Assembly (NCBI GenBank): GCA_003427395.1
Contig: BFEA01000120.1
Span: forward strand, 948,146 to 976,035
Direction: 5' to 3'
From: Chara braunii
Taxonomy: Eukaryota; Streptophyta; Charophyceae; Charales; Characeae
DNA length: 27,890 bases
Position 1 is the stretch's first letter. Each line of letters begins with the position of its first letter. The position numbers and the translations under genes were made by a program. Below are positions 1-8,609 of the stretch, one piece after another. The notes under the pieces were generated by a model. That model searched no databases, was not told the DNA's origin, and was given only the letters and a program-made list of their open reading frames with translations.

Positions 1-21
1 CACACACACACACACACACAC
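1..21. repeat. (CA)n microsatellite at window start
   Basis: Ten CA dinucleotides open the window, followed directly by unique sequence. The tract runs off the left edge, so its true length is unknown. It is a simple sequence repeat with no coding meaning. Confidence 0.95.
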
Positions 22-464
22 TCCCGTTGAGGTTTACCGCGAAAAACGCTTCAGATCTTGTGTTTCACAAATCACGGAGTCCGCAGAGTCCGCGGAGTCC
101 GCCGCTCACGGTTGCTCCCACGTCGTGCCGAATTAAAAGGTCAGCGTCACAGGCGACGACAGGGAGTACGAGTGAGCGAGAAAGTCTTAGAAAGAATTAG
201 CGTGGGCGGGAAAGAGGAACAGGCTGGAGATGACAGAGATACGAGTGAGCAGCAGGCAGAAAAAGGAAACCTGTCCGCCACCCTCTCTCCTTCACACAGA
301 CCAGTTCTTAAGTTGTACGCGAGCGGGAAAAAGCGAAAGGCAGTAGACGACGAAGGGAATCGAACTGCCGCCGCGACGTGGAAGACCACAGTGAGAGACG
401 CAGATTCAAGCCCGCACTGCCGTCGCCGCCGTACACCCTTCGGGAACGCCACTTCTTTTCCCTG

Positions 465-541
<77 letters not shown>
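465..541. repeat. (CT)n microsatellite
   Basis: About 77 bases of almost pure CT, with one TTT interruption near 476-478. Read as protein it gives alternating Ser-Leu on one strand and Glu-Arg on the other, which explains several spurious open frames here. Polypyrimidine tracts of this kind are common in plant promoters and 5' leaders. That role is only an inference. Confidence 0.97.
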
Positions 542-543
<2 letters not shown>

Positions 544-955
544 CCGCTGAGATTGTTCTTCTTTTCTCCTCGGCGAATGTGCACTCCGTATGAAACAGAT
601 CGCGCATTCGAACAAATTCACCTCCTTACGAGAGAATGAACATGTAATCCTACAGGAGGAAAGAAGAAGCTGCAGCGTGAAGCAGCTTTCTTCAAATCGG
701 CTATGGCTGTTTCGCACCGACGAGGACGCCGATAAAATCCCCTCTGCCTGCCTGAACGCGCCCACCACCTCTTCGGGCAGCTGCCCGAAAGAAGACGAAG
801 TAGACGACGAGGAAGAGGAAGAGGAAGAGGAAGACGGGCTTGAATGGAACTACACCTAAGAGGAAGGAGAACAACGGCCAGTGGCCTTACAAGACCTGCA
901 TGGACAGCAAAGACGAAGGAGAGGAAGGAGAGGAAGGCGAGGGAGAAGGGCTGGC

Positions 956-961
956 TATAAA
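956..961 (+). promoter_or_regulatory. possible TATA box
   Basis: The sequence GGCTATAAAGG lies just after a purine-rich GAGGAAGGAGAGG stretch. It matches a core TATA element facing right, but no convincing downstream exon was found. The call rests on the motif alone. Confidence 0.2.
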
Positions 962-1164
962 GGACAGGCGAACTGAGGACAGGAGGGATGGCTGCTACGC
1001 GCGGGCCGAGCCCCGTCAGCCCGCCGGTCTGTGCAATGAAACGCCTACGACAGACACGCGCCCACCACACCACACGCCCTTCCTTGGCTCGCCGTTTGTC
1101 GTTTATCGTTTGTGATTTGCCGTTTGTCGGTTTCTCGTCTGCGGCGCCGAAGGTTCTTACGTAA

Positions 1165-1290
1165 AATGTGGCGTGCGCATCTGCCCATGTTCTGGCGTGA
1201 AGCTCATTCTCATTTTGCACATTTCGATCGCGGTGTGGCGATGGCGATAGTTGCGCCACTCGACATCCGACTACATTTTTGAATGCACAT
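1165..1290 (+). repeat. old dispersed repeat, copy 1 (pairs with 7,919-8,140)
   Basis: This stretch aligns in the same orientation with about 7,919-8,140. Shared blocks in order are a GTG(G)CGCATCTG start, TTGCACAT followed by TCGA, a GGTGTGNCGATG core, a TTGCGCCAC/TTGCCGCACCAC block, and TTTTGAATGCA near the end. The copies are roughly two-thirds identical by eye and have indels, so the duplication is old. No coding capacity or terminal repeats were seen. Confidence 0.5.
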
Positions 1291-1506
1291 GGACATGGAC
1301 ACTATGCATCTGGACGGTAAAACATTCTATGTGAGTTGTAAATCTTGGCTGACGGCAAGTGGTGCAACTGTGGAACTGAGACTGAATCCACCTCTAGAGC
1401 ATGGAAAGATACATTGCCATCTTTTTTGTCTTTTGTGCATGTGGTGAGTAGTGCAGCGAGGCCCTGTGTCTGATGGGCTGGTCACGGGAGTGATATGTCT
1501 TCTGCG

Positions 1507-1539
1507 GTCCTTCGGACATTTGTTGGATTTGGAACGATA
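1507..1539 (+). pseudogene. U6 snRNA 5'-half fragment, copy A
   Basis: The sequence follows the order of the plant U6 snRNA 5' stem-loop and early body: GTCC-TTCGG, ACAT, then TTGGAACGATA. Two short deletions fall in the 5' stem. Similarity stops right after GGAACGATA, before the ACAGAGA box that pairs with the 5' splice site, so this cannot work as U6. About 40 bp upstream is a copy of the GTGGTGTGGCGAGACCC-like motif (1,448-1,466). Copy B at 4,766 shows the same arrangement. This shared upstream context suggests the two belong to one repeat family and not to two independent insertions. Confidence 0.6.
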
Positions 1540-1603
1540 ACCCAAGTGCCAAGCTCACAATTCAACCCCCGGAGTTATCCCGGCAGCGTCAGCCGTTTTA
1601 GCT

Positions 1604-1610
1604 TATATAA
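1604..1610 (+). promoter_or_regulatory. possible TATA box
   Basis: TATATAA lies in the context AGCTTATATAAAGTG, followed by pyrimidine-rich leader-like sequence without a long open frame (an unremarkable 79-codon frame at 1,495-1,734 overlaps it). The arrangement recalls the promoter part of an LTR or a Pol II gene, but no LTR ends, primer-binding site or downstream gene can be identified. Confidence 0.3.
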
Positions 1611-1883
1611 AGTGTTCTTCCAGTACTCAGCAACCTACTGCCGCAGCAAATTTTCCTTCAGTAACCCTTCTATCTTCCATTACACTGCCTATTTGGCCTA
1701 CCTTAACTTCAATACAACCTCACAACAGAATTAAACCTCCGTCTATCCTCGTAACAACTATCCTAAGCTATACTGATATACCGCGTCAAACGCGGGGAAG
1801 AAGCCATTTGGGTAGCATGCTTTATGTTCTAGACAGTAAGCTTGGCAAAGGTCTTATGAAGTGGGGGATGGGCAGCCTTCTGG

Positions 1884-2104
1884 ATGGTAGTGTCTAAAGC
1901 CAACGCTCTTCCACACGCCACACACAACCCACTCACATGCGCACTCACACCCGTGTTGGTTGAAGACCTTACTGATACGGACTGGGAGGATCCAGCTGAC
2001 TATCTAAGTTGGTTGGCACCAAGGGTGTCACAGGCGGCCATGGGGATTGAACCCACAACCTCCTAAATGCCACTTGCATGCCAAACCAATTGAGCTAGGC
2101 CGCT
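1884..2104 (-). mobile_element. tRNA-derived SINE, minus orientation
   Basis: On the minus strand the head (2,104 down to 2,033, exactly 72 nt) has a Pol III A box TAGCTCAATTGG (2,086-2,097) and a B box GGTTCAATCCC (2,043-2,053). It also has a 7-bp acceptor-like stem (AGCGGCC with GGCCGCC, six pairs) and a 5-bp T stem. The D and anticodon stems are degraded, so it is not a working tRNA. The body runs on to about 1,884 and is unrelated to tRNA, as expected for a SINE. No clear A-rich tail or target-site duplication was found, and the 3' limit is approximate. Confidence 0.7.
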
Positions 2105-2109
2105 GGCTG

Positions 2110-3040
2110 GAGCCCAAATTCTTGGACCGCAGGAGATGAAAAAAAAAAAAAAAACTGAAATAGCAAGCTACTGAGGGTTGTACCAATCCACACGCCCCCA
2201 GGAAAAAGGGCATTTCAAGCTCTAAACTACTAGCAGTGTATCTACCTATGTTCTACCAGAATATTCATGCCCATGTTGCACATTTGGTTAGTAGTGGAGC
2301 AAGACCCTCTATCTCTACAGCCCTCGTGGCAAAGGTAATTACGTTTTTTCTTCTTTTTTTTCTCGAAGGTCAATTCAATACGTTTTTTTTTTTCCTTTCC
2401 TTTTCTTAGTAAGCCCTACCGACGAGGGAAGGCAGTCCGTTTTAGATTTCGTTACTTGGGCTGTAGTAAACAGCAGAATGCTTCGATACTGTATTTCTGG
2501 GAAGATGCAGTTGAAGAGAAAAAAAGAAAAAAAAAAGTCGAAAGGACCCAGACCCAAATCGCCCACCCAGACCCATATCGCCCGCCCCCAGTTTGCAACG
2601 GGAAAAACTTTATCCCTTAAAACGGAAACAATGGACGGCGCCCTATACTAAATTGCAACGACCTTGACAAGATAACCTTCCCTACGACCGGTCTTAGGGA
2701 CGACTGCGACCGGACCCTATTTTTTTATGTCGGAGACCCCAAACGAACCCGTCCTAGCAAAGTTGTATTGCACGACCTTTACCTAAATAGAAAGAAATGA
2801 AACGACAAAAATGGAATCCACACAAGCGCAGTCTCCAGGTTGTGAACTACCAGCCTATACCGGCTACCGGGCTAAGCGGCCGAGTGGAGACACACTCCTT
2901 AGGAATAGACACTCTCCTACATGGACCATTGCGCCCCAAACGAGTGTCCTAGTCAATGAGTGCGTCTCTCTAGCCACCCCCTTATTGACTGAGTGCGCAT
3001 GTCCCCCTAACTTATAACCATCCTAAAGTTCCCTATCTAC
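2110..3040. other. no gene seen; A-rich tracts and old repeat
   Basis: Short A or T runs occur at about 2,139-2,153, 2,383-2,392 and 2,519-2,536. A copy of the GTGGTGTGGCGAGACCC-like motif is at 2,291-2,309. The rest looks like unrecognised ageing repeat. Open frames are short and without recognisable domains. Confidence 0.5.
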
Positions 3041-3706
3041 TTACTGATAGTTCGAAGCCCTTTTAGACCCATCCTGAAGCCACTTTGAGAAGACCAGCCT
3101 TCGAGGTGGGAAAATTCTCACTAACTGATTGCCCTGGGCCCAGGTTCGCAGAAACCACCACAACTTTCTGAGGGGAGCTTTACCGCACTTGGTTTTCCTC
3201 TTCCAGTCCACCAATATGGTTTGTCGCAGTCCTCTCTTGATGGCTGTTTTCAGCTCCACATCCGCGAACGTTTTTTGTTGAAACCGATAACGGTTCCTAT
3301 CTGCCAAAATCACAACGCATATGATTGTCGTAACCACTTGAGCAACGGATGACCAACCCCGTTTACCAGAGTGCTCAGCGGGGATGAACCCCAAAAGAAC
3401 CTATCTTTCGTCCGAAGTAATATCCGTTTCTCCTATTTGAGTCAAGTGTTGTTGCCATCAAAGTCAGACCTGTTTTGATATCGGGCATTCCTACCACAAA
3501 TGTTTGGTTGATCCGAAGGGCCAAGTACATCTTGTGCAGCCCAGGTTGACTTTCGCTCCCCTGCTCCGAGACCAAACTATCGATGGTGTTACCAGGAGCA
3601 AGAGCATCCAGAGGATACCAACCTGTTTCAGATTAGGGAGGTCCAGGAGGAGCTTCCATAGCTTTGCAAAGTCTTCCGTTGTGTGTTGTAGGTCCTCCAT
3701 CAGCAC
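3041..3706 (-). pseudogene. overlapping minus-strand open frames, possible decayed transposon ORF
   Basis: Three overlapping minus-strand frames (3,706-3,491, 3,575-3,375 and 3,394-3,041) follow one another with shifts of frame, as expected for one old coding region broken by indels. The first has a helical Leu-rich stretch (EDFAKLWKLLLDLPNL), and the middle frame begins with LHKMYLALRINQTF. This weakly recalls the late part of a LINE endonuclease, but I see no certain catalytic motif and do not assign a function. It could equally be chance open frames. Confidence 0.25.
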
Positions 3707-3756
3707 TACGTTGCACCTGGAGATGTCTACAGAAGCAGGAGAATGACTGGGAGAGT

Positions 3757-3900
3757 GGGTCAGTCGGTAAGACTTTTTAACTAGATAATTTGACAGATTG
3801 AGACCGTCTGAGTCTGAGGTCGAGCTTCTACGGCCCTACCAACTCCATGCGAGGGGTTTGATTGCAAGCTCTGTTAGAGGGACTTGGCCCAACCACTGCG
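3757..3900 (+). mobile_element. possible second, degraded tRNA-like SINE head
   Basis: The stretch contains TGGGTCAGTCGG, close to a Pol III A box, and about 60 bp later AGGTCGAGCTTC, a weak B box. The spacing fits a tRNA-derived head, but both boxes are imperfect and no stems or tail could be shown. Confidence 0.25.
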
Positions 3901-4249
3901 TTTTTTCAACTTCTCCTCCTCCATTCCTCCATTCCACAATTCTGGCTTGAGGGGGTTGTCCCATTGGTAAATCACCTTTCCCCCCCTGCATTCCAAGAGC
4001 CCATCCTGGGAGCATACCCCCCGTTGGAATGCCTTCCTAAACCCTGAGTTGGTCAACTCTTGAACCTGTCAAACTGTGTTATCCCCCTGTATAGGAACAT
4101 ACCATATGCCCACAGGGTTGATGCCTTCTTGACCCAAGATGCTTAACCATTGTTCTGGTGTGGCCTGCAAGAGTCTTGACTTCAAGTTGTTTTCGAAGTG
4201 TATGGGGGCTTGTCACGCTTTTATAAAAAAGAAAAAAAAGAAAAAAAAA

Positions 4250-4269
4250 TGGAACGATAGAAGACATAG
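4250..4269 (+). pseudogene. weak U6-like fragment
   Basis: TGGAACGATA is followed by GAAGACATAG, which may correspond to the U6 stretch around the ACAGAGA box with a deletion. It follows an A-rich run. The ten-base core is shared with the two clearer U6 fragments in this window. Alone it would not be called. Confidence 0.25.
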
Positions 4270-4293
4270 TTCCACTACTACCCATAGGCCAAT

Positions 4294-4361
4294 GGGTCTT
4301 GCTCCACCACTCTAGACTCAAGAACCCAAGCTCCACTTAGGGTCTCGTTCGACACCACTAC
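4294..4361 (-). repeat. two minus-strand copies of the dispersed GTGGTGTGGCGAGACCC-like motif
   Basis: On the minus strand the first copy (4,361-4,339) reads GTAGTGGTGTCGAACGAGAC and then CCT. The second (4,310-4,294) reads GTGGTGGAGCAAGACCC. They are about 50 bp apart. Further copies in this window are at 1,229, 1,448, 2,291, 4,708, 7,875, 7,976, 8,007 and 8,391. Confidence 0.5.
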
Positions 4362-4765
4362 AAATGTAAAGGTTCTTATAAAATCACTTGATGACGGAAA
4401 AAAAAAACGAACTCTATAATGTTTTCACATTTTCAGTTTTTAGGGTTCACCCCTTAAAAATGAGGGCGCTCCAGGCAAAACGACGGAGATCTCGAGAGAG
4501 CCCCCGAAGGTGACTTGAAATGTGAGGGTGGGCCCCTATAAATTGTCCGGCAGGTCGAGGTCCTGACACCCGACCCTCCTCACCTGAGATGTAAAGGCGG
4601 GTAAGTGTTGGGTCTTCCTTACGGGCTGTGGAATGAAAAAAAAAAAGTTAGGGTAAATTAATCACCCTCACTAGTTAGGGTGCCCTTACAATGTAAAGAT
4701 TCATAACTGGTGTGGAACGAGGCCCTTCCTTCAGAAATCTGACATGCAAATATTCTTCTATAATT

Positions 4766-4816
4766 GTTAGAAGGGACATCCGTTAAAATTGGAACGATAC
4801 AGAAAAGATAAGCATG
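4766..4816 (+). pseudogene. U6 snRNA 5'-half fragment, copy B
   Basis: From about 4,772 to 4,816 the sequence matches plant U6 snRNA with only about three differences in 44 bases: GGGACATCCG, TTAAAATTGGAACGATACAG and AAAAGATAAGCATG. The ACAGAGA box reads ACAGAAA, the AGC triad is intact, and the body then diverges before the U6 internal stem-loop and 3' end. The plant-type GGGACATCCG stem half argues against an animal genome. A dispersed-motif copy lies about 40 bp upstream (4,708-4,727), as in copy A. It is a truncated pseudogene or the U6-derived part of a repeat, not a functional gene. Confidence 0.8.
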
Positions 4817-4905
4817 TGATGTTCTAATCTCACACCCTATGCTGCCTTCCGGTATGAGATCAGAAGTTGTGTGAAATAGGCCCTAAAGGACAACAAAATG
4901 GGGTA

Positions 4906-4975
4906 TGTCAATGATTTTTGGAAAATTGAGTGGGACATAGACGAAACTAAAGTCCTTCGCGTGGTTTCAGTTTTA
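4906..4975 (+). repeat. diverged direct repeat, partner at about 8,535-8,605
   Basis: Both sites contain GTCAANGATTTTTGGAAAAT followed by TGAGTG and GACATA.ACNAAA. The partner at 8,535 is in the same orientation. It is probably part of the older dispersed repeat that fills 1.2-8.6 kb. Confidence 0.5.
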
Positions 4976-5394
4976 GTGGGGAAGGACCATGGTCGTGCTG
5001 GAAAGAAATGGCGCATGCTTCTTTCAAATGTTCACTAAATCTTAAAAGTACCTTTACACTTTCATGCGAGCTACTCGTCGTCTTTTCGAAAGGAAGGGCA
5101 GGGGTACACACGTACGATCTCTCTTTTGAATTAAGTCCCGACGTCGTTCGCTATAAAGTTTGGAATCCGACGTGGATGGTCTCAAACTGGTCGCTATTTC
5201 CCTGTGTTCGTCCTCAGCACGTGTTCGGTAGTGAAACCCCTTTTCTCGCTGCACAAAGTGTTGGGCCAGTGGGGCACTACTGTCGTTCACGAGATGATAA
5301 TAACGCAATAAAAATGAGTACGAAAAAAAGTGGGTATCGATAATGATAAAGTTAGTGTACCTACAAATCCAGAGCACCTCGTCTCAGGTGGAAA

Positions 5395-5575
5395 ATAATA
5401 ACGTTCATCGATTTTGGCAACGGCTTCTCATATGTCCCACTCGCATACATGTGTCTTCTCCTCGTTATACGAGAATGGTCACGACAGGTATGCGGGGAGA
5501 CGACATCCAATCAGATCAGAACAATTGGTCCACATGGCATAAACAAATTATGAGTACATGAGTCTACCCAATCGA
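5395..5575 (+). repeat. diverged direct repeat, partner at about 15,468-15,640
   Basis: Shared blocks include a CGAT.TTGG.AAC start, then GTCCCACTCGCA.ACA, GAGAAT..TCA.G, and later TGGTCCACAT/TAGTCCACAT. Identity is roughly two-thirds by eye. The partner lies inside the loop of the giant palindrome, so loop and left flank share an ancestral sequence. No protein or terminal structure is recognised. Confidence 0.5.
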
Positions 5576-5639
5576 CCGTTCAATCACAAAAGTAATTAGT
5601 CACGGTACTACTAGTATGGGTTTTATTTCATTTCATCCA

Positions 5640-6402
5640 TCTGACGAATCAGTAAAAAAAAAAAGTATGAGTTCGATTCAATCACAACACCAATCACCAT
5701 TCATCAAGGGAGTGACAAGCATGCATTCCCATAATCTTCGCGGGATTTTAACTTAGTTAGCCCAATCAATGCACATATGTAACAAATTTTACATACGCGA
5801 ATCCTCAATTGTCCGAGAGATACATCGACAACTGAAAAAGAAAACTTACAAGATCTGTTAACGCTTGCTGGTCCCTTTGAGTTCAATGACGCTCGTTTGT
5901 ATCGAGATCCGATTGAATTCAATAGGAGCGACCAAGATCAAGGAAATCTCGAGTAATTTTGATATTCATCGGATCGATAAGAGCAAGGGAGAAATGCGGC
6001 TAACGAAGACTTAAAATTTCAACATTTTTTTAATGTTATTTATAGGAAAACATGAAGACCTTTTAAACAAACAATTGCATTATTCCATAGAGTGCACATC
6101 ATATTAACAAACCACAAAAAAAAAAAAAAAAGATGAATCAATAAGGCAAAAGTGCACTTGAATTAAATTTTACTTTCAGAGAATTTTCAAAAATTTCAAC
6201 ATTTTTGGGAAGTGGTCGCAGTAGACGATTCCAATGGACAAAAGCACTTCAGAACATTGAGAAATGGTCACCAGACTCAATTCCAATAATAAAAAAAAAA
6301 CAAAATCACAAAAAACTGAAGATTTTGATGAATAAAAACTTATTTCAACAATGAAAACAGTTTACCCCGTTACCATTGGTGACAAGGGAATGTGTGTTAG
6401 TA

Positions 6403-6433
<31 letters not shown>

Positions 6434-7476
6434 ATGAGGCGGAGACGTAACTTGATCGGAAAAAATAACTGAGGAGAGAGGAAGATGACTTTTGTCATAC
6501 AAACAATCTTAAGAGGGAGCATCCGGCTATTCACCGTGGACTTAGCTTATGAGAACCAAAGGAAGACGAATCCAAAAATCAGGATGCATCGGCCTTCTGT
6601 TCTCTGATAATGCCTCCTGGCCATGCAACCACTCGTATACACACTCTTTTCACATAGGTACTGACGATCCCAACCGCCACGTACTAACTTTCAAACCACA
6701 ACAATCGTCACCCCTCCAACTCTGTCTTTGCACCAAGTTGCCAAGATCCCACAGTTCGTTGCGGCCACTCGACGCACAACCATGCATACACTTCAGCCGA
6801 CTTTTCAAGACTTTCCGACTTGCTACTTGCATATCACATAGCCACGACTTCCCTGAAGCTGGCAGATAGGTTCAGAAAAAGTTTTTCGAGCGCGCTTGCG
6901 AGTCTTATAGTTGAGAGGAGGGGAATAGAAGATGGGGAAGAGTGGGGTGGAGATAGGAGGGGGGGAAAAGAGAGTTTGGGTTAACTGCTCAGTGAAAGCC
7001 ATATTGATCCCCACGAGTTTCTTCGCAACCAATCAGATCACGACATGCGGGAAGTATCCTCCTTACACAATGTCGTCTGACAACTCAAAAACCTTGAGAG
7101 GAGATTAGAAGGGAGTTCTTGTATGGAGATGAAGACTGGAAGGAGGAGAGCACGAAAGTAACGTGGAGCGAGACCAGGATTCAGATAAGAATAAGTAAGG
7201 GTGGAACACGAAGGGGAGAGGATGAAAAACAGTTACGGGTGTAGGAGAGAAGGCGCGAAGAGGATGGTGAAGATGACATGGATTCTTGCAGGAAGCGGGT
7301 AAAAGTGCATGCATGGCGCCCGTGCAAAAAAAAAAAAGACACCGAAACAACTACGCTTCATCCATTTTGGTTCCAAACCTACTTCAAGATTGAAAAATCC
7401 AAAATTAATACGTGCGGAATTGAGTGAGTGAAAATCAGACGTCTATCTAGCTTCCTACAAAAAATTCATAGATCTT
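5640..7476. other. no gene seen
   Basis: AT-rich sequence with short A runs and a (GT)n(GA)n tract. The open frames (for example 6,549-6,869) have no recognisable domain or coding-like composition. Confidence 0.5.
6403..6433. repeat. (GT)n followed by (GA)n microsatellite
   Basis: A GT dinucleotide run passes directly into a GA run. It is a simple compound repeat. Confidence 0.95.
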
Positions 7477-8052
7477 TCAAGGGCGCATGCGATAACATTC
7501 ATTTGCAAGAAATGACATGTCAGCGGGAAGAGCGCCCGTAATTTTCATACTTCTCAACTGTCGAGCAAAATTTTTAGTGCGCTCGCTAAGACGCGCGTAA
7601 TTTCTACATAAATGCATGGATTGGCGAAAGGAAATTGCAAAAAAATCCAACAGAAACGTCGTCTTATACATAAGAGGATATGGTTGGCCCGCGATTCCAT
7701 GCGCTGAGAATATAGCAAAAATAAGGGGTACTAAAAAGAGTCCGAGAGAAATCCGAAGAACAGGAACAACAAAAATTCGGGGCCTTAAAATATCGTTTGG
7801 GTACAAAAGCTGGTACATCATAAGCATGTTCCCTACGCAAGGATAAAAAAGAAGGTACTCAAGAAAACGTATTAAGGGTCTCGCCATACCACTCTCAAAA
7901 TGTGAAAAAGACAAAAATGTGGTGGGCGCATCTGACCCTGTCCCAACAAAAAGTTCATTATCACGTTGCACATGTCGAGAGTGGTGTGACGATGCCATAA
8001 AGAGGTTTGCCGCACCACTGTCAAAAGGCAAAAAAAAAGTGTCAACTGTCAT
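7477..8052 (-). CDS. doubtful 191-codon open frame with hydrophobic centre
   Basis: The longest uninterrupted minus-strand frame in the left half. Its centre (about residues 60-135) is hydrophobic and could form one to three membrane segments, for example FVVPVLRISLGLFLVPLIFA. No family is recognised. Its first third is encoded by the dispersed repeat motifs at 7,875-8,023, which argues that the frame is fortuitous. A frame this long is expected by chance every few windows of this size. Confidence 0.2.
   Translation of the reverse strand: MTVDTFFLPFDSGAANLFMASSHHSRHVQRDNELFVGTGSDAPTTFLSFSHFESGMARPLIRFLEYLLFYPCVGNMLMMYQLLYPNDILRPRIFVVPVLRISLGLFLVPLIFAIFSAHGIAGQPYPLMYKTTFLLDFFAISFRQSMHLCRNYARLSERTKNFARQLRSMKITGALPADMSFLANECYRMRP
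7875..8023. repeat. cluster of three motif copies in alternating orientation
   Basis: GAGAGTGGTATGGCGAGACC is on the minus strand at about 7,877-7,896. GAGAGTGGTGTGACGATGCC is on the plus strand at about 7,977-7,996. GACAGTGGTGCGGCAA is on the minus strand at 8,007-8,023. The second and third face each other and could pair as a hairpin arm of about 14 bp with a short loop. Confidence 0.55.
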
Positions 8053-8390
8053 AATAAATTTTACGGTCTCCCTTCGACAGTTTGCCCCCCTTTAGCCACA
8101 CAACACTGTAGAATGGACGCACTTTTGAATGCAAGATGGAAAAAGATGAACGCGCTTGAGGGTACGACAAACATTAGTCTACCTCGACCTCATGTCCACT
8201 CACCAAATTTCGAGGTGAAGTCGATGGCACATCCGAGGACTCTTCAAAGCATTGGAGTAGCAGGCTGGGGATTCAACAACTTTTGAAAAGAGGTGTCGAG
8301 AAACATTCTCTCACAGCTTGCGAATTTTCTTCCCCACTCCAATTTCGACAAGCTGTGTAGCAAGAAAAAAACTATCGGAAATCGTATTTT

Positions 8391-8605
8391 CGACAGTGGT
8401 GTGGCGAGCCCCAAAATGTCGCTTCATTAACTCCAGAAAATAAAATGACGCTAAAAAACTCACGCCTTGCTCGACTTTCCTTGTCAGAGTGACTAAAACG
8501 TGAGAAAGGAGTCTGGAAAGCAATACAATTAGGTGTGTCAAGGATTTTTGGAAAATTGAGTGTGGAGACATAAACAAAATTGAAATCTTTCATATGGCCC
8601 CAGAT
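8391..8605 (+). repeat. dispersed motif copy and partner of 4,906 repeat
   Basis: CGACAGTGGTGTGGCGAGCC (8,391-8,410) is the best plus-strand copy of the motif. The segment 8,535-8,605 is the partner of 4,906-4,975. The intervening sequence is unrecognised. Confidence 0.5.
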
Positions 8606-8609
8606 ATGG

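Larger units (their letters stand above)
58..1140. other. GC-rich, low-complexity region; no supported gene
   Basis: Open frames exist on both strands (for example 58-639 plus and 618-1,259 minus). Their products are dominated by simple composition: Arg-rich, then poly Ser-Leu through the CT tract, then poly-Glu near 800-840 or Leu/Pro-rich on the other strand. I recognise no domain. A 9-bp unit resembling GAGTCCGCG is repeated three times near 78-107, and a GTTTGTCG-like unit is repeated near 1,091-1,137. The composition would suit a promoter or 5' leader of a cellular gene, or plain low-complexity DNA. A real exon here cannot be excluded without transcripts. Confidence 0.5.

Noticed and set aside
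58-639. 193-codon plus-strand frame through the CT tract
   Set aside because: About a fifth of the protein is Ser-Leu repeat from the microsatellite and the rest is Arg-rich low complexity. There is no domain and no splice or promoter context.
618-1259. 213-codon minus-strand frame
   Set aside because: It is antisense to purine-rich repeats, so it is Leu/Pro/Arg-rich by composition. No domain was recognised, and it overlaps other frames on both strands.
1262-1290. GACATCCGA followed by TTTTTGAATGCACA, resembling part of U6
   Set aside because: Only nine bases match exactly, the spacing to the upstream motif differs from the two accepted U6 fragments, and the homologous copy near 8,110 lacks it.
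4439-4446. TTTAGGG and related TTAGGGG occurrences suggestive of telomeric repeats
   Set aside because: Single or irregularly spaced occurrences only. In the arms they belong to the ~60-bp spaced motif and not to a telomere array.
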